44,514 bases of DNA from an uncultured Veillonellaceae bacterium (GCA_949286115.1 CASEBK010000013.1:77677-122190); one strand, 5' to 3'. Numbered from the stretch's first letter, positions 25,192-33,289 are shown. Translations and numbers: made by a program. The notes: generated from the letters alone by a model not told the origin.

Positions 25192-26167
25192 CGCGCCGCG
25201 TGCCGACGGCTGGCGCGCCTCCATCGCGCTGGGCCTCCGCGCCGCTTCCGCCATGGGCCGCAGTCTCGCCCGCGAGACCCGTCCTGCGGCAGAAGAGACG
25301 GATCGCCTTCGGGAAGCGCTCTGCCGCGCTGACGCCATCCTCATCGGCGCCGGGGCCGGGCTCTCCGCTGCGGCGGGCTTCACCTACGGCGGCACGCGGT
25401 TCCGCCGGTATTTCTCCGACTTCGCCGACCGCTTCGGCATCCGCGACATGTACAGCGGCGGCTTCTATCCCTTCCCAGACGAAGAGACCCGGTGGGCGTG
25501 GTGGGCCCGGGCGATCTATTACAACCGGTTCGTCCCCGCGCCCAAGCCTGTCCATGAGGCCCTCCTCGCGCTGGTGAAAGGCAAAGACTACTTCGTCATC
25601 ACCACGAACGTGGACCACCTCTTCCAGCGGGCAGGCTTTGACCGGAGCCGCCTCTTCTACACCCAGGGCGACTACGGTCTCTTCCAGAGCGCAGACCCTT
25701 CGGCGTGCCGCACATGGGACAATGAATGCTGGGTCTATGAGGCGATGGCCGCGCAGGGCTTCGTCCGTGATGAGGACGGCCTCTTTCAGCCGCCCGCCTC
25801 CGGCGCGCCCGCCATGCGCCTCCCCTCTTCGCTCCTCCCCGCCTGCCCGGACGGGACCCCGGCCGCGCTGAATCTCCGCGTGGACGACACCTTCGTGGAA
25901 GATGAGGGCTGGCGGAAGGCATCCGCGGCGTACGCCCGCTTTCTCCGCCGCACGTCGGGCCGGTCCGTGCTCTATCTCGAGCTCGGCGTGGGCAGCAATA
26001 CCCCGGTCATCATCAAGTACCCCTTCTGGGCGCTGACCCTCGCCCAGCCCCGCGCGGTCTACGCCTGTGTGAACCGCGGCGAAGCGTACGTCCCGCAGGC
26101 CATCGCGGCGCGCTCCCTCTGCATCGACTCCGACATCGCAGACGTGCTCGCCGAGCTCGGCGCCTGA
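25166..26167 (+). CDS. Class M sirtuin (SirTM-like protein ADP-ribosyltransferase)
   Basis: NAD-dependent Sir2-fold enzyme. In characterised SirTMs it mono-ADP-ribosylates a lipoylated GcvH-like carrier. Of 333 residues, the NAD site is GAGAGLSAAAGFTYGG (61-76), then MYSGGFYPFP (95-104), TTNVDHLFQRAGFD (146-159) and YTQGDYGLFQ (165-174), with Gln167 at the usual catalytic His position, as typical for this class. NLRVDDTFVEDEGW and GVGSNTPVIIKYPFW follow. The zinc-ribbon region keeps only scattered Cys (C181, C188, C227) with no CxxC pair, so zinc may be lost. ATG 25166 lies inside the macrodomain gene and gives an N terminus about 30 residues longer than usual; its ribosome binding site is weak. 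Confidence 0.88.
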   Translation: MKKRFAPADAPRADGWRASIALGLRAASAMGRSLARETRPAAEETDRLREALCRADAILIGAGAGLSAAAGFTYGGTRFRRYFSDFADRFGIRDMYSGGFYPFPDEETRWAWWARAIYYNRFVPAPKPVHEALLALVKGKDYFVITTNVDHLFQRAGFDRSRLFYTQGDYGLFQSADPSACRTWDNECWVYEAMAAQGFVRDEDGLFQPPASGAPAMRLPSSLLPACPDGTPAALNLRVDDTFVEDEGWRKASAAYARFLRRTSGRSVLYLELGVGSNTPVIIKYPFWALTLAQPRAVYACVNRGEAYVPQAIAARSLCIDSDIADVLAELGA

Positions 26168-26177
26168 CGATCTCCTG

Positions 26178-26214
26178 AAAAGGCGGCTCTCCTTTCGGAC
26201 GGGAGCCGCCTTTT
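26178..26214 (+). terminator. Terminator of the macrodomain-sirtuin operon
   Basis: A 13-bp AAGGCGGCTCTCC-type stem (26180-26211) is followed by T4. It shows the operon ends after two genes. Confidence 0.9.
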
Positions 26215-26220
26215 CGCGCA

Positions 26221-26252
26221 CAAAAAAACAGGGAAAGACGGATCTTTCCCTG
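26221..26252 (-). terminator. Terminator of the 41-residue protein gene
   Basis: A perfect CAGGGAAAGA/TCTTTCCCTG stem (26229-26252) is followed on the minus strand by U7. Confidence 0.92.
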
Positions 26253-26282
26253 CGTGCTTTCGGCCAAAGGCCTGCATCATTC

Positions 26283-26408
26283 TTACGCTTTCTTCTCTGC
26301 TTTCTGTGCGGAAGCTTTCTTGTCCTGGAGATACGCGGTGTCTACACGGAGCCAGCTCTGGAACAGGGCGGAGCAGAAGTCTTTGGAATCTTTCTTGGCA
26401 GTCATCAT
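26283..26408 (-). CDS. 41-residue small protein with own promoter and terminator
   Basis: The small frame begins MMTAKKDSKDFCSALF (ATG ATG at 26408 and 26405), continues with QSWLRVDTAYLQDKK, and ends in a Lys/Ala-rich tail ASAQKAEKKA before TAA at 26285-26283. AAAGGAGG lies about 9 bases upstream of the first ATG. The product is basic, has one Cys, and looks helical and amphipathic with no signal peptide or membrane segment. I recognise no family. A consensus promoter (26453-26481) and a strong terminator (26221-26252) frame it exactly, which supports a real, independently expressed gene. The function is unknown. Confidence 0.8.
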   Translation of the reverse strand: MMTAKKDSKDFCSALFQSWLRVDTAYLQDKKASAQKAEKKA

Positions 26409-26452
26409 AATGGATCTCCTCCTTTGCAAATGCAGGTTTTCTATATGTCTAC

Positions 26453-26481
26453 ATCATAATCACTGCCATATATGCCGTCAA
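26453..26481 (-). promoter_or_regulatory. Promoter of the 41-residue protein gene
   Basis: TTGACG (26481-26476), 17 bp, TATGAT (26458-26453): near-consensus with ideal spacing, about 45 bp before the ATG. Confidence 0.8.
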
Positions 26482-26778
26482 GAGATATCTTCTGAAGTTC
26501 TCAAACTTCTATATCCTCATCTCTTCAATGCATAGATCGAGCAAAAAACGACTCGTTTTTTAGCACCTGGTGTGAAAAGAAAGCGTTGAAAATGCCCGCG
26601 GGGCGCACGTTCCCGCCGATCTTCCTCCCCACAGCCGCTCCCTGCGGCGGCATCTCTCATGAGCGTACCTCAATGCGCTTTGCCTCTTCGCCGTCCGTTT
26701 CTGCCCGCCGGGTCTTGCGCCGCTAAAGTCCCGCCCGCGGCGGCCGTTCGCACTGCCTTTTTCCTCCTCCTCAGGCGA

Positions 26779-26787
26779 TGCTATAAT
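26779..26787 (+). promoter_or_regulatory. Extended -10 of the WG-repeat gene
   Basis: TGCTATAAT lies 33 bp before the start codon; the -35 is poor. Confidence 0.6.
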
Positions 26788-26819
26788 AAAAATAAGGACA
26801 GAACAAAGGAGGCGATACG

Positions 26820-28562
26820 ATGAAACGATGGATCAGCGCGCTCACAGCAGCGGCGCTTCTCGGCCTGCCCTGCGGTGTCCTCGCCGCAGAGACGGCCGTG
26901 CCCTTCGCCGCGGCGGTGAAAGTGGACGGCCGCTGGGGCGCGGTGGACGAGACGGGCCGCATGGTCATCCCCGCGCAGTACGACGCGGTGGCGGTGACGC
27001 TCGCGGAGAAGGAAAAACAGGAGGCGGACCTCGCCATGCCCGGCCGGGACGCGCTCATCGAAGTAGAAGAAGACGGGAAGTACGGCTTCTACGACCGCAC
27101 GGGGCGGGTCATCATCCCCGTGTCCTATGAATCACGCTCCGCCTGGGCAGACGGCGTGACCGCCGTGCAGATCAAAAAAGGGGAGCTCGGCTTCTATCGC
27201 GCCGACGGCACGGAGCTCGCCCCGCCGGTGTACGAGGCGGTCTCCGATCTGCGCAGCGGCTGGGCCGTGGTGAAGCGGGACGGCAAGTACGGCTTCGTCA
27301 GCAAAGAGGGCGCGCGCATCGCCCCCATCTACGACGAGGCCCACTATTTCAGCGAAGGCTACGCGCCGGTAAAGCAGAAGAAATGGGGGCTCATCGATGA
27401 GACCGGCGCGCTCGTCGTGCCCTGTCAGTATGACGACGCAGGGCCCGCGGTGAGCGACGGCCTCCTCGCAGTGAAGCAGGACGGCAAATGGGGATTCATC
27501 GACGTGACCGGCGCGGTGGTGGTGCCCCTCGTGTACAAAGACGTGCATCCCCTCTTTGATGAGCATCTCACCGCCGTGGAGAACGACGACAAGCTCTGGG
27601 GCTTCATCGACAGCACCGGCGCCGTCACCGCCGAGCCCGCCTTCTCCGCCGTGGTGACGCCTTTCAGTGAAGGGCTGGCGGGCGTCGTCACGAAGGACGG
27701 CAAAGCCTACGCCCGGCCCGACGGCTCCATCGCCTTTCATGCGGACTACGACCGCATCTACGCCTTTGAAGACGGCCTGGCGGAGTACCTCGAAGGGGAG
27801 ACCGCCTACGCCCGCAGCGGCAGTCCCATCTCCATCGGCATCGGGATCGGCATCGGCTGGGGCCGCCATCACCATCATCACCCGTGGGGCGTGGGCATCG
27901 GCTGGCCCATGTGGGGCCCCTGGTGGTACGACGACTGGTACGACGGCCCCTCCCGCGTGGTGGAAGTGAAGCGGGGCTACATGGACCGCACGGGCCGCCT
28001 CATCGCACCGGCGGACCTCGCCCGGGTGTACCCCGCCATGAAGGAGGGCATCCTCGTTTTCAACCGGAGCCGCTTCGGCTTGATCGACCGCACGGGGCAG
28101 TACGTCATCCACGCGGAGTACCGGGCGCTCACCCCCGTCCCGGAGGAAGGGTACCTCCTCGCCCGCAATGAAGAAAAAGACTGGGGCGTCCTCTCCTTCA
28201 CCGGCGAGACTCTCGTCCCCTTCACGTGGGACGGCCTCGAGCCCCTTGGCGACGGGTTCCTTGCGGCGAAGAAAGACGGAGCATGGGCTCTCGTGCGCAA
28301 AGACGGCGCAGCCCTCACCGAGCCGGTGTACAAAGAGATCCGCGCCGGCGGCAGCGGTCTCTTTCCCGCCCGGCGGAGCGGCACCTGGGTCTATCTCGAC
28401 GAGACGGGACGGGAAGCGCTCACCTTCCCGGAGAAAGTGCAGGACGCGCTCCCCTTCGCCCACGGCTATGCCGCCGTGAAGATCGGCGGGAAATGGGGCT
28501 TCATCGACCCCGCCGGCGCATTCACCGCCGCCCCCGCCTACGACGACTGCCGTATCCTCTGA
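26820..28562 (+). CDS. Exported WG-repeat protein with His/Trp-rich insert
   Basis: A 580-residue protein with a signal peptide (residues 1 to about 23, MKRWISALTAAALLGLPCG...LAA). The rest is a string of WG (KWG) repeats of about 40-45 residues, each with a core such as KWGFIDxTGxxVxPxxYD. These are a beta-repeat ligand or protein binding scaffold of unclear function. Between about residues 335 and 385 the repeats are interrupted by a low-complexity insert: a Gly-Ile run, five consecutive His, then several Trp-Gly-Pro and Trp-Tyr-Asp motifs. Repeats resume afterwards. The insert could bind metal or sit in a membrane interface, but that is speculation. AAAGGAGG precedes the ATG; a strong terminator follows. 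Confidence 0.85.
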   Translation: MKRWISALTAAALLGLPCGVLAAETAVPFAAAVKVDGRWGAVDETGRMVIPAQYDAVAVTLAEKEKQEADLAMPGRDALIEVEEDGKYGFYDRTGRVIIPVSYESRSAWADGVTAVQIKKGELGFYRADGTELAPPVYEAVSDLRSGWAVVKRDGKYGFVSKEGARIAPIYDEAHYFSEGYAPVKQKKWGLIDETGALVVPCQYDDAGPAVSDGLLAVKQDGKWGFIDVTGAVVVPLVYKDVHPLFDEHLTAVENDDKLWGFIDSTGAVTAEPAFSAVVTPFSEGLAGVVTKDGKAYARPDGSIAFHADYDRIYAFEDGLAEYLEGETAYARSGSPISIGIGIGIGWGRHHHHHPWGVGIGWPMWGPWWYDDWYDGPSRVVEVKRGYMDRTGRLIAPADLARVYPAMKEGILVFNRSRFGLIDRTGQYVIHAEYRALTPVPEEGYLLARNEEKDWGVLSFTGETLVPFTWDGLEPLGDGFLAAKKDGAWALVRKDGAALTEPVYKEIRAGGSGLFPARRSGTWVYLDETGREALTFPEKVQDALPFAHGYAAVKIGGKWGFIDPAGAFTAAPAYDDCRIL

Positions 28563-28574
28563 AAATTTCCACAC

Positions 28575-28612
28575 AAAAAAGCTGCGGTCTGCCTTTCGGC
28601 TCCGCAGCTTTT
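28575..28612. terminator. Bidirectional terminator between WG-repeat gene and niaR-like gene
   Basis: An AAAAAGCTGCGG/CCGCAGCTTTTT stem with a T tail on both strands lies between convergent genes. Confidence 0.88.
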
Positions 28613-29155
28613 TCATGCTTCTTCGCTCTGGTGAGTTTCTTCTCTGAGGTACCCCGCTTCTTTCAGCAGGCGCAGGATCTCCTCGCCGGCCTCCGCGTTT
28701 TCCATCTCCACATAGAAGGAATGCTTTCCCCCTGCGATCATGGACAGCGGCTGGAGCTTCTGCGCGTCCAGCTCTTCGTGCCACTTGCGGATGTCCCGCC
28801 GCGAGCACAGATCGAGCGCGCAGGAGATCTTGCCGTACAGGCCGTACTCCACGGACACGCCGCGGATCATGCCGCCATTGTCCACGATGATATCCAGCTC
28901 CCGGCGCAGCGCATCCCGGTCAGGACAATAGAGAGGGATCTCCATGGTCTCGCTCTTCCGGTCCTTCTCGATGAGATACCCCTGAGACGTGGCGAGGATC
29001 CTTGCGCCTTCCGCGCGGAGCATCGCTATATCGCTCACGATGATCTGGCGGCTCACCCTGCAGAGCTCCGCCAGCTCCCGTCCGGTCACAGAGGTATCCG
29101 TGGATCTCAGCTTCTGGAGGATGAGACGCCGTCTTTCTGTGTTCTCCAAATGCAT
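28613..29155 (-). CDS. NiaR-like transcriptional repressor (HTH plus 3H domain)
   Basis: A 180-residue regulator. The N-terminal winged HTH (RRRLILQKLRSTDTSVTGRELAELCRVSRQIIVSDIAML, about 8-46) is joined to a C-terminal 3H domain. NiaR proteins repress niacin uptake and salvage genes when nicotinic acid is present. Here two of the three signature histidines look replaced. The VEHPVYG-like segment reads VEYGLYG, and the GVHLH-like segment reads GKHSF, so the metal-linked ligand site is probably altered. I start at ATG 29155 with AAAGGAGGG, not the longer frame. No niacin gene is adjacent, so its targets are unknown. Confidence 0.8.
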   Translation of the reverse strand: MHLENTERRRLILQKLRSTDTSVTGRELAELCRVSRQIIVSDIAMLRAEGARILATSQGYLIEKDRKSETMEIPLYCPDRDALRRELDIIVDNGGMIRGVSVEYGLYGKISCALDLCSRRDIRKWHEELDAQKLQPLSMIAGGKHSFYVEMENAEAGEEILRLLKEAGYLREETHQSEEA

Positions 29156-29242
29156 TCCCTCCTTTCCGATTTTCTCAAGTATAACATATGTCAAAAAGTT
29201 TTTGTCTTTATAAAGCATAAATAAAACAGCACGAAAATATTA

Positions 29243-29264
29243 AGTATAGATTTTTATCTATACT
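29243..29264. promoter_or_regulatory. 22-bp perfect palindrome upstream of niaR-like gene
   Basis: AGTATAGAT-TTTT-ATCTATACT lies 88 bp upstream of the niaR-like ATG and downstream of the enoyl-CoA hydratase terminator. It is AT-rich, perfect, and not followed by a T tract. A dimeric repressor operator, possibly for the adjacent regulator itself, is the likely role. Confidence 0.5.
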
Positions 29265-29269
29265 ATAGA

Positions 29270-29288
29270 AAGGGCCCGCAGCGGGCTC
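29270..29288 (-). terminator. Weak terminator of the enoyl-CoA hydratase gene
   Basis: A GCCCG/CGGGC hairpin (29274-29286) is followed by a short T-rich stretch on the minus strand. It is weaker than the others in this window. Confidence 0.5.
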
Positions 29289-29314
29289 ATCGTTCTGCGC
29301 CATGCGGGCTCCTC

Positions 29315-30103
29315 TTATTTTCCCTGATACACCGGCGGCCGCTTCTCCCAAAAAGCTCGCACCGCCTCGGCGAAGTCTGCCGACCGGAACGCCTCGTGCA
29401 TCGTATCCCGCTCCGTCACCGCAAGATACTCCTCGAAGTCGCTGTAGTTTACGGCGAAATTCTGCACCTTCGCCAGCTCGTACGCCCGGAGCGGCCCCGC
29501 GGCGAGCTCGCGGGCATAGCGCTTCGCCTCCTCCAACACGCATCCCGCCGGCACCAGCCCCGCCAAGAGCCCCATACGGTCCGCCTCCGCCGCGTCGATC
29601 ACCCGGTGCTCCACGGAGAGCTCCAGCGCCTTTCGTGCGCCCACCGCCCGGGAGAGGAGGTACATCCCGCCCGCGTCCGGCGCGAGGCCGATCTTCGTGA
29701 AGGGCTCGGAGAACTTCATCGTCTCGTCCGCCACGATGAAATCCGACGCGAGAGCCAGATTCGCGCCGCCTCCCGCCGCGTGGCCCTGCACCGCCGCGAT
29801 GACCAGCTTCCGCATCTTCTTCAGATACAGAATGAGCCGGTTCACGTGCACGAGGATCTCGTCCAGCCGTTCATAGCGCCCCGCGTCGAGCTGCTCCTGA
29901 AAGAAACGCATGTCTCCTCCGGCGGAGAAAGCGCGGCCCGCGCCGCCGAGCACCACCACGCGCACCGCCGGGTCCGCCTCGCACGCGGTAAACCGCGCCA
30001 GGAGCTCGTCGTCCATGGCGATATCGAGAGGATTCAGCCGCTCCGGGTCGTTCATTAAGATGACTCCCACGCCCTCTTCCACCGCATACGTCGTCCGTTC
30101 CAT
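29315..30103 (-). CDS. Enoyl-CoA hydratase/isomerase family protein
   Basis: Crotonase-fold enzyme of 262 residues. The two oxyanion-hole loops are AFSAGGDMRFF (58-68) and GHAAGGGANLALASDF (106-121); KFSEPFTKIGLAPDAGG (128-145) follows. A Glu/Asp pair for hydration is not clear: the second acidic position is Asp142 in PDAGG instead of the hydratase Glu, which fits isomerase-like or other crotonase activities. It is a lone gene with no fatty-acid operon around it, so the acyl-CoA substrate cannot be told. AAGGAGG precedes the ATG. Confidence 0.85.
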   Translation of the reverse strand: MERTTYAVEEGVGVILMNDPERLNPLDIAMDDELLARFTACEADPAVRVVVLGGAGRAFSAGGDMRFFQEQLDAGRYERLDEILVHVNRLILYLKKMRKLVIAAVQGHAAGGGANLALASDFIVADETMKFSEPFTKIGLAPDAGGMYLLSRAVGARKALELSVEHRVIDAAEADRMGLLAGLVPAGCVLEEAKRYARELAAGPLRAYELAKVQNFAVNYSDFEEYLAVTERDTMHEAFRSADFAEAVRAFWEKRPPVYQGK

Positions 30104-30143
30104 AAGACCGCCTCCTTCATGAGTGTTTCTTCATTGCGATTTT

Positions 30144-30152
30144 ATTATACCA
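30144..30152 (-). promoter_or_regulatory. Extended -10 of the enoyl-CoA hydratase gene
   Basis: TGGTATAAT on the minus strand, about 40 bp upstream of the ATG at 30103. Confidence 0.65.
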
Positions 30153-30214
30153 TTTTCTTCTGCTTCTACGAAATACAGGAAACTTTTCTGTAGGGAACGT
30201 CCCTTCAGGCATAC

Positions 30215-30244
30215 AAAAAAGCAGCCCCTATGGACTGCCTTTTT
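30215..30244 (-). terminator. Terminator of the autotransporter gene
   Basis: A GCAG-TCC/GGGG-CTGC hairpin with a U6 tail on the minus strand, just after the stop codon. Confidence 0.85.
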
Positions 30245-30247
30245 GTC

Positions 30248-33200
30248 TCAGAAAGCGTACGCCAGCTGTACCATGCCGGAGAAACCTTCCCGCTCGCCGG
30301 TGTAGCCGCGGAGATTCACGTCCATGCTCCACGGCGAGTCTTTCCGCCCCCACACGGTGCCGATCTCTCCGAAAACCGTGCTTCCCTCGAGGCTCTGCTC
30401 GGGCGCGTCGAACTGCCCCGCCTGCATATGGCTGTCCCCGCTGAATTCATACTCCCACGCCGCGCCGCAGTAGAGACGCCATGCGCTCCCCGCCGCCGGC
30501 GCATACCGCGCCCCGAGCCGCACCCGGTCGCTCGTCACGTCGTCGAAACTGAACCGGTCGCCGCCCATCTCGAAGCTGTCCCCCTCGATGTCCGTGTGGA
30601 AATATTTGCCGTAGAGGTTCCACGTGCCGCGCTCCGTCTCGATGACTTTCCCGAGGCCTGCGTGTACGCCCCAGTAGGCGCTGTCGCTGTCGAAGCCGTA
30701 GCTGTTCCCCTCGCTGTCCCGCACGGCATCACTCATGGAAGAAGAGTGCGTGCCTGCGCGGAAGGAGGCCTCGTAGTACCAGCCGTCGTCCTTCGTGTAG
30801 CGCACGGCCGCGCCGCCGCCGTTGTAGTTGAGGCTCCCGTCGCCCCGGAACATTTCTTCATTGAATGTATTCCATGTGCGGTAATTGCCCGTGCCGTTCT
30901 CATAGAAGACGCCCCACGCGAGGCGGCCGGCCTCTGTTTGATGGATATTCCCGAAGCCCGCGATCTCGCTCCAGCCATTGAGCTTCACGTCCCCCGCCGC
31001 GTCGTAGGTGCTGCGGTTCCCGTACACCGCGCCGAAGGTCTGCGTGCCGTAATGGTACCCGTCGTCCAGCAGCCACAGTGCATCGGCGGCGATATCCGCC
31101 CCCTGATTCACAAACGCCGCCCCCGCCGTGCGGTTCTCCGCGACGGACTTCGTCTGCGGATTGAGGGCGACCGCCTGTACCTCGAGACCGATGCTGGTAT
31201 CATCCGTCACGGTCGCGACGGTGAGATCCTGCGTGACCCCGGCGGTGATGATATCTTCGCTCAATTCCACATCAGAAGCATTTTCAATCGTCCCTGCGGA
31301 AGAGAGGAGCGTCACGTGGTCGCCTGCGGCATAGGTATTTCCGCCCGCGAGAGACGACACATGAAGCGCGGTCCCGCTCAGGTCGACGGAGTCATTCAAC
31401 GTCAGCGCCGCCGTACTTTCCTCTCCTTCCCCGGTCATCACGACCTGTTGAAAATCAAGGGAAGACAGATTCGACAAGCCCTTCAGCGTATTCCCATTGC
31501 CTGCCACGACCATCGTATTGCCGCTACCATTCCGATTCCCGCCGATAACGGTCACACCGCCCGCGTTTGCCGCCCGAAATGCATCGCTTTCATCATAGCC
31601 GCCCACGTAGATGGTGTTGCCCGTGCCCGAACCGTTCTCGCTGTAGCCGCCGTAAACCGTGCCTTTCCATTCGGTGCTCTCAATGCGGACGGAACCGCCG
31701 GTCGCATCCTGTGGCGCACCATCCGTACGCTTTGCCGCATAGGCTCCGGCCACGATGCCCTTCTCCTCCGCAGCCATGTGGAAATTCTTATCAATGACGA
31801 GCGTCTGCGGAGTCTCACCTGTATAGGCGCTGTTCTGATGCGCGGTTCCGCTTTCATCGATGAACTGACCGGCCACAATGGATTTCTGTACATCAGCCGT
31901 GATGGTCGCCTCATTGGCTTTAGTCGTATCCACGGTCGTATTGAACTGATTCACAAAGAGACCGCCGTCTGTTCGGTCCGCATATCCCCAGCTGCTTTGT
32001 TCATTTTGTAAATTATCGGCAATCGTTACCGCCTCACCCAGTCGAGAGTCCCACGAGACAGTCGCGCCCACCGTACTGCCCACCGCATAGTTCCCTGCGG
32101 CGAGCGATGTGATCTTGACCGCATTAGCGGCGATGTCTGTCACATCCCCGGTTACAGTAAGAGCGGTCTCCGTATTTTCCCCTTCCGCCGACAGCTTCAC
32201 ATTCTGAAATTCGATGCTGTCAAAATTATGCAAACTGCTGACCGTACCGCTCCAGCCGTCCAGCACGAGGGTATTTCCTGTGTAATCCTTTCCGGTCCCG
32301 TTTGAACCGTATAAGTTGGCATTCACCTCCGCGTCAGAGCCGTCATGCAGCACAATCTTGTTATTCATTGCCTCTGCGCTTTCACCGCCGGACGCATAGC
32401 CGCCATAGACCGTCGCCGGAGCGCCGTCTCCTGCAAAGTTTCCATAGATATGAACAGTATTCTGATTGGCGACTGCCTTCCCCTGCGCCGCTTTGGCCCT
32501 ACCTCCGTAAACCTCTTTTACACTGCTATCGGTCAGAGTTACTGTATTTTTACTGACCTCGGCCGTACCGTCCTTTCCCAGAAAAAACGCATAGCCGCCA
32601 TATATATAACCAAAGCCTGTTCCACCTTTTATACTCACAGCATTCTCATTAGTGACTGCCTTTCCCTGTTCCGCATCGGCCCAGCCGCCATAAACAAATT
32701 TTACGTTCCTATCGGCCAAGGTCACCGTATTTTTACTGGCCTCAGCCATACCGTTACCTTTTGAGGACGCCTGACCGCCATATATATAGCTAGAGCCTTC
32801 TCCATCGCTTACGTTCACGTCATTCTCATTGGTCGTTGCATTTCCCTGCGCCGCATAAGCCACACCACCATAAATATATTTTATATTGCTATTCGTCAGA
32901 GCTACTGTATTTTTGTTGGCTTTTGCCGTACCGTTACCTTTCAAGGACGCATAACCGCCATATATGTCACTAAGGCTCCCACCATTTACACTCACAGTAT
33001 TCTCATCAGCGAATGCACTCCCATCAAACGTATCCGCCGCTCCACCTGCAATAAGTAAATTGGAATCGTCAAGGTTCAAAATGTTGATGTGATTGCCACT
33101 GGTGAAATCGGCGGGCGCATATATATACAAATCATCAAAATATTTCCAACCATTTACTTCCGTAATCTGAGTCCGGCCATTGACAGTGACCTCAAGCGCC

Positions 33201-33289
33201 CCCTCTGCCGCCACGGCACTTCCCGCGCCCCAGCATAAAGCGGCTGCCGCCAGGGCCGCCGCAAATGAGATAGATTTCCTTTTCTGCAT
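30248..33289 (-). CDS. Type V autotransporter with repeat passenger
   Basis: A 1013-residue surface protein. The signal peptide is residues 1 to about 28 (MQKRKSISFAAALAAAALCW...AVAA). The passenger, to about 730, starts with seven repeats with the core IYGGYA. The YGG triplets begin near residues 110, 140, 170, 200, 230, 261 and 295, i.e. mostly exactly 30 apart, and they alternate between two subtypes. A beta-helix-like region follows. The last ~270 residues form the autotransporter beta-barrel (from about AVYGNRSTYD), ending in VQLAYAF with the terminal Phe expected for BAM recognition. I start at ATG 33289 because it begins a proper signal peptide and follows GGGAGG. Adhesin function is inferred. 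The repeat-coding part is AT-richer. Confidence 0.88.
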   Translation of the reverse strand: MQKRKSISFAAALAAAALCWGAGSAVAAEGALEVTVNGRTQITEVNGWKYFDDLYIYAPADFTSGNHINILNLDDSNLLIAGGAADTFDGSAFADENTVSVNGGSLSDIYGGYASLKGNGTAKANKNTVALTNSNIKYIYGGVAYAAQGNATTNENDVNVSDGEGSSYIYGGQASSKGNGMAEASKNTVTLADRNVKFVYGGWADAEQGKAVTNENAVSIKGGTGFGYIYGGYAFFLGKDGTAEVSKNTVTLTDSSVKEVYGGRAKAAQGKAVANQNTVHIYGNFAGDGAPATVYGGYASGGESAEAMNNKIVLHDGSDAEVNANLYGSNGTGKDYTGNTLVLDGWSGTVSSLHNFDSIEFQNVKLSAEGENTETALTVTGDVTDIAANAVKITSLAAGNYAVGSTVGATVSWDSRLGEAVTIADNLQNEQSSWGYADRTDGGLFVNQFNTTVDTTKANEATITADVQKSIVAGQFIDESGTAHQNSAYTGETPQTLVIDKNFHMAAEEKGIVAGAYAAKRTDGAPQDATGGSVRIESTEWKGTVYGGYSENGSGTGNTIYVGGYDESDAFRAANAGGVTVIGGNRNGSGNTMVVAGNGNTLKGLSNLSSLDFQQVVMTGEGEESTAALTLNDSVDLSGTALHVSSLAGGNTYAAGDHVTLLSSAGTIENASDVELSEDIITAGVTQDLTVATVTDDTSIGLEVQAVALNPQTKSVAENRTAGAAFVNQGADIAADALWLLDDGYHYGTQTFGAVYGNRSTYDAAGDVKLNGWSEIAGFGNIHQTEAGRLAWGVFYENGTGNYRTWNTFNEEMFRGDGSLNYNGGGAAVRYTKDDGWYYEASFRAGTHSSSMSDAVRDSEGNSYGFDSDSAYWGVHAGLGKVIETERGTWNLYGKYFHTDIEGDSFEMGGDRFSFDDVTSDRVRLGARYAPAAGSAWRLYCGAAWEYEFSGDSHMQAGQFDAPEQSLEGSTVFGEIGTVWGRKDSPWSMDVNLRGYTGEREGFSGMVQLAYAF
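32340..33005 (-). repeat. 90-bp/180-bp repeats in the autotransporter passenger
   Basis: This region codes for the 30-residue YGG repeats. Alternating units (ASLKGNGTAKANKNTV type, then AYAAQGNATTNEN type) form a 60-residue, 180-bp superrepeat present about three times. Copies are diverged but clearly related. Confidence 0.8.

Larger units (their letters stand above)
26409..26819. other. Gene-free 410-bp region between small protein and WG-repeat gene
   Basis: It contains the small-protein promoter (26453-26481) on the left and the WG-repeat gene promoter on the right. In the middle lies a perfect palindrome, AAAAAACGA-C-TCGTTTTTT (26543-26561), terminator-like on either strand with no obvious gene to terminate. 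The stretch 26570-26770 is GC-rich, without a supported frame. Confidence 0.5.

Noticed and set aside
26543..26561. Terminator of a hidden gene
   Set aside because: The palindrome with A6/T6 arms looks like a terminator, but no frame or promoter supports a transcript ending there; kept only as a palindrome.
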